Positions 1-8,270 of a stretch of DNA of 64,000 nucleotides are shown here, piece by piece. Numbering within the stretch: position 1 is the first letter of the stretch; every line of letters begins with the position of its first letter. This stretch comes from Frondihabitans peucedani (GTDB lineage: Bacteria; Actinomycetota; Actinomycetes; Actinomycetales; Microbacteriaceae), in the NCBI RefSeq assembly GCF_039537585.1, contig NZ_BAABAU010000001.1, positions 1,364,001 to 1,428,000 of the forward strand. Direction: 5' to 3'. The notes under the pieces are model-generated. The model did not search any database, was not told where the DNA came from, and was given only the letters and a program-made list of their open reading frames with translations. Position numbers and translations under genes: made by a program.

Positions 1-374
1 CCGTCCTGACCGATGCCCAGGTCGAGGCCCTGCAGGTGTGGGCGACCCGGCTCGGCGACCGCGACGCCGTCTCGCGCGAGGCCATCTTCGACGGAGCGGC
101 CAGCGGCTTCTTCCTCGTGTTCCAGTCGGCCCTCAGCAACCGTCCGCTCGACCGGGCGCTCCTCCGGCTGCGGCCGCACCTCCAGCGGGTCATCGGCCAG
201 TACTCGCACCTGCTGCCGGCGCGCGAGACCGACGCCGTGCTCCTCGAGGTCGTCGCGGCTGCCGCGCGCCGCGACGCCGACGCCGCGGCCAGCGCGATGA
301 CGGCGTACTACGACGGCCCCGTCGAGGTCTTCCACGCGCGCCTGCGCGAGCAGCCCGAGCTCAGCGCCGACTAG
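1..374 (+). CDS. GntR-family regulator, C-terminal (FCD-like) part, truncated by window start
   Basis: Only the last ~124 codons are present, open from base 3 to the stop at 372-374. The residues are nearly all helical and end with the pattern RRDADAAASAM...YYDG...HARL. This resembles the last two helices of the FCD ligand-binding domain of FadR-type GntR regulators, which typically carry a GD/RD-x2-A-x4-M-x2-H signature. No DNA-binding domain is in the window, so the family call rests on the C-terminal pattern only. No operator can be assigned. Confidence 0.55.
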   Translation, partial: VLTDAQVEALQVWATRLGDRDAVSREAIFDGAASGFFLVFQSALSNRPLDRALLRLRPHLQRVIGQYSHLLPARETDAVLLEVVAAAARRDADAAASAMTAYYDGPVEVFHARLREQPELSAD

Positions 375-539
375 GGCTGCTCTCTGCCCGGCGCGAGGGC
401 GACCCGCCGCGGCCGGTCGACCCGGGCATCCTGGGCGGCCGTTTTGTGTACCCGTGTGACGAGCGGCTGTCGACCGGCTCGCGGCCCGGGCTAGCCTTCG
501 GAGACCACCGCCACACGTCTCCCGAAAGCCGGTACCGCA

Positions 540-1967
540 ATGACCTCCTCCGAGTTCGACTTCGACACCCGTCAGATCCACGCGGGAACGAGGCCCGATG
601 CGGAGTTCGGCGCGCGCCTCCCACCCGTCTACCAGACGGCCGGATTCGTCTTCGACTCGTTCGACGACGGCGAGGGGCGCTTCAACGGCACCGTCGCCGG
701 CCCGGCCTACTCGCGGACCGACAACCCGACGAACGCCGCCGTCGCCCGGCGCCTCGCCGACCTCGAGGGCGGAGCCGGCGGCCTGCTGACCTCGAGCGGG
801 ACGGCCGCGATCGCCGCGACGCTGAACAGCCTCGCCGTCGCCGGCGACCACGTCCTCGCGACCGACAGCCTCTACGAGGGCACCCGCACCCTCTTCTCCA
901 ACAGCTTCGGGCGCCAGGGCGTCGAGATCGAGCTGCTGCCTGCCGACGCCCCGCTCGAGGTCTGGCAGCGCGCGATCCGGCCGACCACCAAGGCGCTCTT
1001 CACCGAGACGATCCCGAACCCGAAGAACGACGTCGTCGACCTCGAGCGCCTCGCGGGCATCGCTCGCGCCGGCGGGTTCCCCCTCATCGTCGACAACACC
1101 GTCGCCACGCCGTACCTCAACCGGCCGATCGAGCACGGCGCCGACCTCGTGATCCACTCGACCTCGAAGTGGCTGTCCGGGCACGGGGCCGTCATCGGCG
1201 GCGTCGTCATCGACGCGGGCACCTTCGACTGGGACTCCCAGGCGTCGAGGTTCCCGAACATCGCCTCCCCCAGCACCCGCGGCGTCGCCTCCTTCACCGA
1301 GCGGTTCGGCCGCCTGGCGTTCCTCACCTACCTGCGGAGCGTGACGGCGCTCGACTACGGCCCGACGCTGCCGGCGACCAGCGCGTTCATGCTGCTCCAG
1401 GGCATCGAGACGCTGTCGCTGCGGATGGACCGCCACGTCTCCAACTCGCTCGCGCTCGCCCAGTGGCTGGAACACCGTGACGAGGTGACCTCGGTGTCGT
1501 ACCCCGGGCTCGTGACCGACCCGTCGTACGCCCGCGCGCAGAAGTACCTCCCCCAGGGCTCCGGCGCGGTCGTGACGTTCGAGCTCGCCGGCGGCCGCGA
1601 GGCGTCGCGCGCCTTCATCGACTCGCTGCAGCTCATCAGCAAGATGACGCACCTCGGCGACGTCCGGACGCTCGCCATCCACACCGGCTCCACGATCCAC
1701 GGACACCTGACCGAGGCCGAGCGCCTCGAGCGCGGGATCACGCAGGGCACCATCCGCCTGTCGATCGGGCTCGAGAGCGTCCGCGACCTGCGGGCCGACC
1801 TCGAGCGGGCGCTCGGGGCGGCGGCTGCGGTCGCCGGTAGCGGTTCGGGTGCGCTCGCCGGGGCCGGGTCGGCTGCCGGGTCGGGGGCTCCTTCGGACGC
1901 CGCTTCAACGGACGCCGCCTCGCTGGACGCCGCCTCGACGGAAACCGACGACGCCGAGGCGGCCTGA
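540..1967 (+). CDS. metY: O-acetylhomoserine sulfhydrylase (MetY-type, PLP-dependent)
   Basis: This cytoplasmic enzyme replaces the acetyl group of O-acetyl-L-homoserine with sulfide to give homocysteine (direct sulfhydrylation route to methionine). It belongs to the Cys/Met metabolism PLP family: the N-terminus has the HAGTRPD and PPVYQTAGF motifs, SSGTAAI follows, and the PLP lysine is K210 in HSTSKWLSGHG. The catalytic domain ends near residue 430. It is followed by an Ala/Ser/Gly-rich tail of about 45 residues with DAAS-type repeats (15-bp units in the DNA), which is not part of the family fold. The ATG at 540 lies about 40 nt after a TAGCCT -10-like box, so the leader is short and no SAM riboswitch was recognised. 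It converges with the next gene, 16 bp away. Confidence 0.9.
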   Translation: MTSSEFDFDTRQIHAGTRPDAEFGARLPPVYQTAGFVFDSFDDGEGRFNGTVAGPAYSRTDNPTNAAVARRLADLEGGAGGLLTSSGTAAIAATLNSLAVAGDHVLATDSLYEGTRTLFSNSFGRQGVEIELLPADAPLEVWQRAIRPTTKALFTETIPNPKNDVVDLERLAGIARAGGFPLIVDNTVATPYLNRPIEHGADLVIHSTSKWLSGHGAVIGGVVIDAGTFDWDSQASRFPNIASPSTRGVASFTERFGRLAFLTYLRSVTALDYGPTLPATSAFMLLQGIETLSLRMDRHVSNSLALAQWLEHRDEVTSVSYPGLVTDPSYARAQKYLPQGSGAVVTFELAGGREASRAFIDSLQLISKMTHLGDVRTLAIHTGSTIHGHLTEAERLERGITQGTIRLSIGLESVRDLRADLERALGAAAAVAGSGSGALAGAGSAAGSGAPSDAASTDAASLDAASTETDDAEAA

Positions 1968-1983
1968 CGGCGCCCCGCCCGCG

Positions 1984-3333
1984 TCAGTAGCTCGTGTTGC
2001 GGACGGCCGTCCCGAACGGTCGCGTGCCGAGCGGCACCGGCTGCGCGACGAACGCCGCCGCCCAGAGCTTCGTGACGGACCAGCCCAGCACGACCACGAG
2101 CAGGGCGTTCCGCGCGGCGAGCAGGATCAGCACCAGCGGGTGCAGCGCGATCAGGGCGAAGTAGAACGTCGGGAACACCAGCGTCGTCAGCACGGCGACG
2201 GCGAGCAGCAGGATCGCGGGCGTGCGCCAGTCCGGCGGGCGGAGCACCAGCCCGACGGCCACGATCGGCGTGAGCCACAGCATGTACTGCGGCGACCCGA
2301 CCTTGTTGAAGACGATGAACGCGGTCGCGAGACTCAGGGCGCCGACCAGGACCAGGTCGACCTCCTTGCCCATCGGGTGCACGAGTCGCGAGAGCCGCCA
2401 GGTCGCGATCGCGAGCAGGACGACGAGCGCGCCCATGACGCCGAGCATCACCCAGGTTCCGTTGGCGACGACCCAGGCGTCGCCCGGGCCGGTGACCTCC
2501 TCGGTGATGAGGGTCGAGTCGTGGAACAGCCGGGCGCCCGCGACGCCGAGCATCGACATCCAGAGCCACGGGGTCGACAGGGGCGCCTCGATCTGGAGCG
2601 GACGACCGTTCTGCTGGTTGACGAAGCTGTCGAGGTGCGACGCCCCGCCGCCGAGGACCACCGCCAGCGTGATCGCCGCGCTGACCGCCGCACCGGTGGC
2701 GAGGACCACCCAGCGCCTGGTCGACGCCACGATCACGGCCACGATCACCGCGGCGGGCCACACCTTGATCCAGGTGGCGGCGGCCAGCAGGAGCCCCGCG
2801 ATGCGCGGCCGCGACCCGAGGAACAGCATGCCGACGACCACCATCGGAGCGGTGAAGCCCTCCAGCCGGAGCAGGTCGACCGGGGCCAGGATGCCCACCG
2901 TCAGCACCCACCATCCTGCGGCCGTCTGCGTGCGGAGCAGCCGCCCGCGCCTGATCAGCGCCTGCAGGGCGATCCCGTTCGCCGCCGCGACGAGCACCAG
3001 CCAGACGACCGTGTAGAGCCCGGGGCCGAAGACGCGGGGCAGCAGGATCGGCACGAGGGCGCCGGCCGGGTAGACCCAGTCGTACCCGAACACCGGCCAG
3101 ATGCCGCCGCCCAGCGCCTCGGTCGCCCAGTTCGAGTAGACGGGCAGGTCGCCGCCGAGCTCGCCGCGCCGCATCATCGGCAAGAGGAGCAGGAACACCG
3201 CCAGGTGGATCACGACGAGCGCCGTCCAGAGCACGCGGGGGCTCTCGCGGAATGCGCGCCACCCCTCGGCGGCTGTGCGGTCGCGGCCCGCCCGCGAGGC
3301 TCCGGCGGTGAGGGACGGAGATCGCGAGGTCAC
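1984..3333 (-). CDS. GT-C (GT87/DUF2029-like) polytopic membrane glycosyltransferase
   Basis: The 449-residue protein has about ten hydrophobic segments. An acidic motif GGDLPVYSNW follows the first membrane helix, as in polyprenyl-phosphate-mannose-dependent GT-C enzymes, and is followed by VYPAGA. Family knowledge suggests transfer of a mannosyl or other hexosyl unit from a lipid-linked donor on the outer face of the membrane, probably to a lipoglycan or wall polymer. The acceptor cannot be deduced. The gene stands alone and is divergent from pit. A cytoplasmic Arg/Ser-rich N-terminus of about 30 residues precedes the first helix. Confidence 0.75.
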   Translation of the reverse strand: MTSRSPSLTAGASRAGRDRTAAEGWRAFRESPRVLWTALVVIHLAVFLLLLPMMRRGELGGDLPVYSNWATEALGGGIWPVFGYDWVYPAGALVPILLPRVFGPGLYTVVWLVLVAAANGIALQALIRRGRLLRTQTAAGWWVLTVGILAPVDLLRLEGFTAPMVVVGMLFLGSRPRIAGLLLAAATWIKVWPAAVIVAVIVASTRRWVVLATGAAVSAAITLAVVLGGGASHLDSFVNQQNGRPLQIEAPLSTPWLWMSMLGVAGARLFHDSTLITEEVTGPGDAWVVANGTWVMLGVMGALVVLLAIATWRLSRLVHPMGKEVDLVLVGALSLATAFIVFNKVGSPQYMLWLTPIVAVGLVLRPPDWRTPAILLLAVAVLTTLVFPTFYFALIALHPLVLILLAARNALLVVVLGWSVTKLWAAAFVAQPVPLGTRPFGTAVRNTSY

Positions 3334-3395
3334 GCTCAGAGCTTAGACAATCGGCGAAGGCCTTCCTGACCCTTCGCCGAGGGGCCCGCCGGATG

Positions 3396-3417
3396 GTTCA
3401 CCACCCGTTCACGGGTC
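3396..3417 (+). promoter_or_regulatory. PHO-box-like direct repeat upstream of pit
   Basis: Two adjacent 11-bp units, GTTCACCACCC and GTTCACGGGTC, match the Streptomyces-type PhoP box (tandem 11-nt units beginning GTTCA). They end 5 bp before a TACGCT -10-like hexamer at 3422-3427 and 36 bp before the pit start. Their position in front of a phosphate transporter gene makes phosphate-starvation control by a PhoP regulator plausible. PhoP itself is not in the window. Confidence 0.65.
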
Positions 3418-3452
3418 GCGTCTACGCTCGCCGCAACAGGAAGGGGCCTCTC

Positions 3453-4601
3453 ATGGATGTGCTCATCACGGTGACCCTCGTCATCGTCGTAGCCCTCGTG
3501 TTCGACTTCACGAACGGCTTCCACGACACCGCGAACGCGATGGCCACCTCGGTCGCGACCGGTGCCCTCAAACCCCGCACCGCGGTGCTCATCTCGGCCA
3601 CGCTCAACCTCGTGGGGGCGTTCCTGTCCACCGAGGTCGCGAAGACCGTCTCGAGCGGAATCATCAAGGAGGGCCCGGGCGGTGTCGACATCACCCCGGT
3701 CATGATCTTCGCCGGGCTCGTCGGCGCGGTCCTGTGGAACCTCACCACCTGGTACCTCGGCCTCCCGTCCTCCTCGACGCACGCGCTCTTCGGCGGGCTG
3801 ATCGGAGCGGCGGTCATCGGGGCGGGGTTCAACTCGGTCGACTTCGGCGTGGTCCTGTCGAAGATCGTCGTCCCGGCCGTCGTCTCGCCGCTGGTCGCAG
3901 GATCGGTCGCGCTGGTCGCCACGTTCGCCGCCTACCGCCTCACCAAGAACGCCCGGGCCCGCGGATCGGAGGCCGGCTTCCGCCACGGCCAGACAGTCTC
4001 CGCCTCGCTCGTGTCGCTCGCCCACGGCACCAACGACGCCCAGAAGACGATGGGCGTGATCACGCTGACCCTGATCGCCGCGGGCTACCAGGGCAAGGGC
4101 ACCGGGCCGGAGCTGTGGGTGATCCTGGCCTGCGGTCTCGCGATCGGCCTCGGCACCTACGTCGGCGGCTGGCGCATCATGAAGACCGTCGGCAAGAACA
4201 TCACCGACGTGCAGTCGCCGCAGGGCTTCGCCGCCGAGACCTCCTCGGCCGCGACGATCCTGATCTCGTCGCACCTCGGCTTCGCGCTCTCGACGACGCA
4301 GGTCACCTCCGGCTCCGTCATCGGTGCGGGCCTCGGCAAGAGGCTCGCCATCGTCCACTGGGGCGTCGTGGGCAGGATCGCGACCGGCTGGGTGGTCACG
4401 CTCCCCGCCGCCGCCCTCGTCGGAGGCGTCGCCGCCTTCATCGCCTCCACCTCCACCGTCGGCCTGGTCGTCGTCGCCGTCCTCGCTGTCGCCGCGGGTG
4501 TCACGTTCTACACCCTCGCCCGCCGGAAGCCCATCTCGGCGGCCGATGTCGCGGGCGACTCGTCCGACGAGGCGCCCGTCCTCGCAGGGGAGGCCCGCTG
4601 A
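3453..4601 (+). CDS. pit: Low-affinity inorganic phosphate transporter, Pit family
   Basis: The 382-residue polytopic protein carries both copies of the PiT signature. The N-terminal copy is DFTNGFHDTANAMATSV (residues ~15-31) and the C-terminal copy is SLAHGTNDAQKTMGVI. It also has GLPSSSTHAL, seen in proton- or cation-driven phosphate and metal-phosphate symporters. I chose the ATG at 3453 over an upstream in-frame ATG at 3393 because AGGAAGGGG sits just ahead of it and the earlier start would add an Arg-rich segment overlapping the PHO box. Its stop codon overlaps the next ATG (TGATG), so the two are translationally coupled. Confidence 0.92.
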   Translation: MDVLITVTLVIVVALVFDFTNGFHDTANAMATSVATGALKPRTAVLISATLNLVGAFLSTEVAKTVSSGIIKEGPGGVDITPVMIFAGLVGAVLWNLTTWYLGLPSSSTHALFGGLIGAAVIGAGFNSVDFGVVLSKIVVPAVVSPLVAGSVALVATFAAYRLTKNARARGSEAGFRHGQTVSASLVSLAHGTNDAQKTMGVITLTLIAAGYQGKGTGPELWVILACGLAIGLGTYVGGWRIMKTVGKNITDVQSPQGFAAETSSAATILISSHLGFALSTTQVTSGSVIGAGLGKRLAIVHWGVVGRIATGWVVTLPAAALVGGVAAFIASTSTVGLVVVAVLAVAAGVTFYTLARRKPISAADVAGDSSDEAPVLAGEAR

Positions 4602-4855
4602 TGTTCCTCGGAGTCGACTGGGGCGCGTTCGTCGTCGTCTTCCTCGTGGCGCTCGCTGCGACCGCCGTGGTGATGCTGGCCTTCTCGCTGGGCCTCAGGA
4701 TCCTCGCGGACGGCGAGCTCGAGGGTGCTGCCGGCCAGCCAGCGGCGCGGCGCTCAGCGCCGCGCTCGCTGGCCGGCTGGGCCTGCATCGCCGTCGGTGC
4801 TGCCGCCGTGCTCTTCGCGCTGTACCTGATCATCCCGCAGTTCCACGGCGGCTAG
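4601..4855 (+). CDS. Small two-helix membrane protein coupled to pit
   Basis: This 84-residue protein has one hydrophobic segment at about residues 8-32, an Arg/Ala-rich loop, and a second segment at about 58-78. Its start overlaps the pit stop by one base, so it is almost certainly co-translated. Short membrane proteins downstream of pit are common in actinobacteria, but I know of no assigned function. An accessory or regulatory role for Pit is inference from position. Confidence 0.75.
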   Translation: MFLGVDWGAFVVVFLVALAATAVVMLAFSLGLRILADGELEGAAGQPAARRSAPRSLAGWACIAVGAAAVLFALYLIIPQFHGG

Positions 4856-4874
4856 CCCCGCCCCTCCCGCCCAC

Positions 4875-4920
4875 AGAAGTCGCTCTCGACCGCAGTTCTT
4901 TGCGGTCGGGAGCGACTTCT
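4875..4920. terminator. Long hairpin between convergent genes (bidirectional terminator)
   Basis: A 20-bp stem (arms 4875-4894 and 4901-4920) has a 6-nt loop and a single mismatch that would be a G-U pair in one transcript. It lies between the pit operon (+) and the AbiEi/DUF559 gene (-) and could end transcription from both sides. Confidence 0.7.
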
Positions 4921-4924
4921 GCGG

Positions 4925-5863
4925 TCACGAGTGGAGGAGGGGGACTCCGGCCCCGCGCAGGGCCAGAGCGAGCCGCCGGGGTGCGTGCACTTCGGCCCAG
5001 TCGGTGCGGACGACCTCCCGCACCTCGGGCAGCCGGAGGAGCCTCCGCTCGCGCTTGCGCTCGTCGAGAGCGACGCGCTCCGCGCTCCGGCCGCCGCGGT
5101 AGCGCGCCTCGGTGTACTTCGCGTCGCCGTCGAACTCGAGCACGACCCGCTGCTCCCCGAACCAGAAGTCGACGAATCCCACGCGCCCCTCGGCGTCGCG
5201 GAACTCCTGCTGCAGGATCGGCGCGGGGGCGCCGAGCTCTCGGAGCACGACGCGCGTCAGCGACTCCCCCGGCAGTTGAGCCCGGCCGTCGGCGAACAGG
5301 ACCGCGGCCCGGGCAGCCCGGGCCCCGTGTACCCGCCCGGACGCCTCCAGCTCGGCGAGGAGCCCCTCCTCGTCGACGAGGCCGGTTCGGAGGGCAGCGT
5401 CGAGCACGGGGACGCTGCTGCGGAGCCTCCCGCGAAGGGCGAGGTCGACGCAGGTCCGGAGCATCGACGTGACCCGCTGCCCGTCCACCTCGACGACGGA
5501 GCCCTCTGGAAGAGGTCCGCAGTGCGTCACGACTCCTGCTGAGCGGCGACCGCCTGTCCGCGCAGGATCGGTGACGTGCACCTCCGTCGGGCCTCGGCCC
5601 TCGAGAGGCAGTCCGTGAAGCGCTGCGGCGGACTCGTGCGACACGACCACGCGGCCCGCGAGCCTCGGCAGCACGGCGCGCAGCCGCAGGCGGTGGCGCG
5701 CGACCGCGTCGAGCCGCGCCCAGTCGTCGCTCGGGGTGAAGACGCCCTGGTGGAGGCGGACGAGTGCGCCCCGCGCGGCAGCGCGCCGGAGCTCGGCCGC
5801 TTCGGGCGAGGCGCGTGCGTGGGCCGCGGTGCGGTAGAGCGGCGGCAGATCGTCGACGAGCAT
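4925..5863 (-). CDS. AbiEi-antitoxin-like / DUF559 endonuclease-fold protein
   Basis: The 312-residue protein appears to have two parts. The N-terminal ~200 residues contain a winged-helix-like segment (LRRAAARGALVRLHQGVF) and the SHESAAALHGLP segment typical of AbiEi-type antitoxins and transcriptional regulators. The C-terminal ~90 residues contain VDFWFGEQRVVLEFDGDAKY, which resembles the PD-(D/E)XK-related DUF559/Vsr-like fold with acidic residues in place. No AbiEii toxin partner is next to it, so it is an orphan. Such genes are frequent in Microbacteriaceae with unknown biology; antitoxin, regulator and nuclease roles are all open. It is bracketed by two long hairpins. Confidence 0.7.
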   Translation of the reverse strand: MLVDDLPPLYRTAAHARASPEAAELRRAAARGALVRLHQGVFTPSDDWARLDAVARHRLRLRAVLPRLAGRVVVSHESAAALHGLPLEGRGPTEVHVTDPARTGGRRSAGVVTHCGPLPEGSVVEVDGQRVTSMLRTCVDLALRGRLRSSVPVLDAALRTGLVDEEGLLAELEASGRVHGARAARAAVLFADGRAQLPGESLTRVVLRELGAPAPILQQEFRDAEGRVGFVDFWFGEQRVVLEFDGDAKYTEARYRGGRSAERVALDERKRERRLLRLPEVREVVRTDWAEVHAPRRLALALRGAGVPLLHS

Positions 5864-5952
5864 GGGGCGAGGATGCCAGCTGCGTCGTCATCGATCCTGC
5901 TCGCACCCGCCTCCTGTGGACACCGCCCCGGCGCCCTGCGGACAGACGTCGT

Positions 5953-6010
5953 GACCGCAAAGGCGGCTCGCGACCGGAAAGATCCGTGGTCGCGAGCCGC
6001 CTTCGCGGTC
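5953..6010. terminator. Long hairpin downstream of araA
   Basis: A 23-bp stem (arms 5953-5975 and 5988-6010) has a 12-nt loop and one mismatch. It lies 17 bp after the araA stop, so it is the likely terminator of the araBDA operon. It also sits just upstream of the AbiEi/DUF559 gene. Confidence 0.7.
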
Positions 6011-6026
6011 GAGAGTGAGCCGAGGG

Positions 6027-7541
6027 CTACAGGCCCCGCGCCAGCCGGTGGTAGGCGGCGTTCCACTGCACCTCGCGGCGGAAGTCGCGGATGCGGGTGT
6101 CCTCGTCGATGACGAGCAGCTCGGTGCCGGCCATCAGCGCGAAGTCCTCGAAGGCCTCGAGCCCCACAGCGGTCGACATGACCGTGTGGTGGGCGGCGCC
6201 GGCGGTGAGCCAGGCCTCCGCGGAGACGGCGAACGACGGGCGCGGCTCCCAGACGGCCCGGCCGACCGGGAGGTTCGGCAGGTCGGCGGTCGGCGGGACG
6301 ACGTCGACGACGTTGGCGGTGAGGCGGAAGCGGTCGCGCATGTCCGACAGGGCCACGACGACGGCGGGCCCGGAGTCGGCGGTGAAGACCAGGCGGACCG
6401 GGTCGTCCTTGCCGCCGATGCCGAGGGCGTGGATCTCCAGCGTGGGCTTCGACGAGGTCAGCGTCGGCGACACCTCGAGCATGTGAGCCCCGAGGATCTT
6501 CTCGGCGCCGGGCGTGAGGTCGTAGGTGTAGTCCTCCATGAGCGAGGCGCCGCCGGGGAGGCCGGCACCCATCACGTTGGCGGCCCGGACCAGGATCGCC
6601 GTCTTCCAGTCGCCCTCCGCGCCGAAGCCGTAGCCCTCGGCCATGAGCCGCTGGACCGCGAGCCCCGGCAGCTGCTTGAGCGCGCCCAGGTCTTCGAAGT
6701 TCGTCGTGAACGCACCGAAGTCGCCCGCCTCGAGGAAGGACCGCAGCCCCAGCTCGATGGCGGCCCCGTCGCGCAGCGACTGGTGGCGGTCACCGCCGGG
6801 AAGGAGCGAGGGGACCACGTCGTACGAGTCGACATAGACCTGCACGAGAGCGTCGATGTCGGCGTCGGAGGCATCAGCGACCGCAGAAGCCAGCTCGTTG
6901 ACGCCCCAGGTGTTGACCGAGACGCCGAAGACGTGCTCGGCCTCGGTCTTGTCGCCCTCGGTGACGGCGACGTTCCGCATGTTGTCGCCGAAGCGGGCGA
7001 GCTTCAGGGAGCGGGTCGCTGCCCATCCCGCGGCGGCGCGCATCCAGGTGCCGATCTGGTCGACGACGCGCGGGTCGGACGCGTGACCGACGACGGTCTT
7101 CCGGGCGACGCCGAGGCGCGACTGGATGTAGCCGAACTCGCGGTCGCCGTGCGCAGCCTGGTTCAGGTTCATGAAGTCGAAGTCGATCTCGGCCCAGGGC
7201 AGCTCGACATTGGCCTGCGTGTGGAAGTGCAGGAGGGGCTTGCGGAGCTCGTCGAGGCCCTTGATCCACATCTTGGCGGGGCTGAACGTGTGCATCCAGG
7301 CGGTGACGCCGATGACGTCGTCGCGGGCGTTGACCTCGAGGGCCGTGCGGCGGATCGCGTCGGAGTCGGTCAGGACCGGCTTCCAGACGAGCCTGACGGG
7401 GATGCCGGCCGACTTCGAGAGCGTGTCGGCGATCTCCTGCGACTGCTCTGCGACCTGGCGGAGCGTCTCTTCGCCGTAGAGGCCCTGCGATCCGGTGAGG
7501 AACCAGACCTCGTAGCCGTCGAGAGAGGTGGTGAGTGTCAT
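6027..7541 (-). CDS. araA: L-arabinose isomerase
   Basis: This enzyme converts L-arabinose to L-ribulose, the first cytoplasmic step of arabinose catabolism. The 504-residue length is typical of the family. Characteristic segments include [15 protein letters not shown] near the N-terminus, [16 protein letters not shown], and the C-terminal [10 protein letters not shown]. The ATG overlaps the araD stop as ATGA, so translation is coupled within araB-araD-araA. The operon is presumably controlled by the adjacent LacI-type regulator through the palindrome at 9964-9975. Confidence 0.95.
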   Translation of the reverse strand: MTLTTSLDGYEVWFLTGSQGLYGEETLRQVAEQSQEIADTLSKSAGIPVRLVWKPVLTDSDAIRRTALEVNARDDVIGVTAWMHTFSPAKMWIKGLDELRKPLLHFHTQANVELPWAEIDFDFMNLNQAAHGDREFGYIQSRLGVARKTVVGHASDPRVVDQIGTWMRAAAGWAATRSLKLARFGDNMRNVAVTEGDKTEAEHVFGVSVNTWGVNELASAVADASDADIDALVQVYVDSYDVVPSLLPGGDRHQSLRDGAAIELGLRSFLEAGDFGAFTTNFEDLGALKQLPGLAVQRLMAEGYGFGAEGDWKTAILVRAANVMGAGLPGGASLMEDYTYDLTPGAEKILGAHMLEVSPTLTSSKPTLEIHALGIGGKDDPVRLVFTADSGPAVVVALSDMRDRFRLTANVVDVVPPTADLPNLPVGRAVWEPRPSFAVSAEAWLTAGAAHHTVMSTAVGLEAFEDFALMAGTELLVIDEDTRIRDFRREVQWNAAYHRLARGL

Positions 7542-8266
7542 TTCGAAGTGCTTTCTGGCGCTTGGCCGTAGACGTTCTGGTAGCGGTCGAAGAGAGCGTC
7601 GATGCTCTCCTGGGGGATGGGCAGGGGGTCGCCGAGCTGGCGGGCGATGTGCACGGTGCGCGCGACGTCTTCGGCCATGACGGCGGCCTTGACGGCGTCT
7701 CTCGCGTCGCGGCCGATGGTGAAGACGCCGTGGTTCTGCATCAGGACGGCGCGCGAGCGGTGCCCGGTGAGGGTCGCCACGATGCCGCGGCCGATGGAGT
7801 CGTCGCCGATGATCGCGAACGGCCCGACGGGGATCTCGCCGCCGAACTCGTCGGCCATCGCCGTGATGACGCAGGGGATCGCCTCGCCGCGGGCCGCCCA
7901 GGCGGTGGCGTAGGTGGAGTGCGTGTGCACCACTCCCCCGACCTCGGGCATGTTGCGGTAGACGTAGGCGTGAGCGGCCGTATCGGACGAGGGCGACTTG
8001 TCGCTGCCGGGCGTCCCGGCGACGACGTTCCCGTCGAGGTCGCAGAGGATCTGGTTCTCGGGGGCGAGGTCGTCGTAGCTCACGCCGGAGGGCTTGATGA
8101 CGAAGAGGTCGGCGCCGGGCACGCGCCCGGAGACGTTGCCGCCGGTCCAGACGACGAGGCCGTTGCGGGTCAGCTCGGCGTGGAGGGCGGCGACGGAGGC
8201 GCGCGTGGCGGCGATCGCCGCGTCGACGTCGGCGCCGGCGCTGCCGGCGGGGGTGGAGGTGCTCAT
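7538..8266 (-). CDS. araD: L-ribulose-5-phosphate 4-epimerase
   Basis: This 242-residue class II aldolase/adducin-family enzyme converts L-ribulose 5-phosphate to D-xylulose 5-phosphate, feeding the pentose phosphate pathway. It has the expected segments: TGGNVSGR near the N-terminus, the IKPSG phosphate-binding motif, [13 protein letters not shown] carrying the metal-binding histidines, and [11 protein letters not shown]. It starts 4 bp after araB and overlaps araA by 4 bp, placing it in the middle of the operon. Confidence 0.94.
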   Translation of the reverse strand: MSTSTPAGSAGADVDAAIAATRASVAALHAELTRNGLVVWTGGNVSGRVPGADLFVIKPSGVSYDDLAPENQILCDLDGNVVAGTPGSDKSPSSDTAAHAYVYRNMPEVGGVVHTHSTYATAWAARGEAIPCVITAMADEFGGEIPVGPFAIIGDDSIGRGIVATLTGHRSRAVLMQNHGVFTIGRDARDAVKAAVMAEDVARTVHIARQLGDPLPIPQESIDALFDRYQNVYGQAPESTSK

Positions 8267-8270
8267 CGGA

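Noticed and set aside
480-540. SAM riboswitch in front of metY
   Set aside because: Only ~40 nt separate the -10-like box from the start codon, too short for any known SAM aptamer.
500-540. CCCGAA before metY as another member of the hairpin family
   Set aside because: Flanks pair for only two bases (CT/AG), so no stem is formed.
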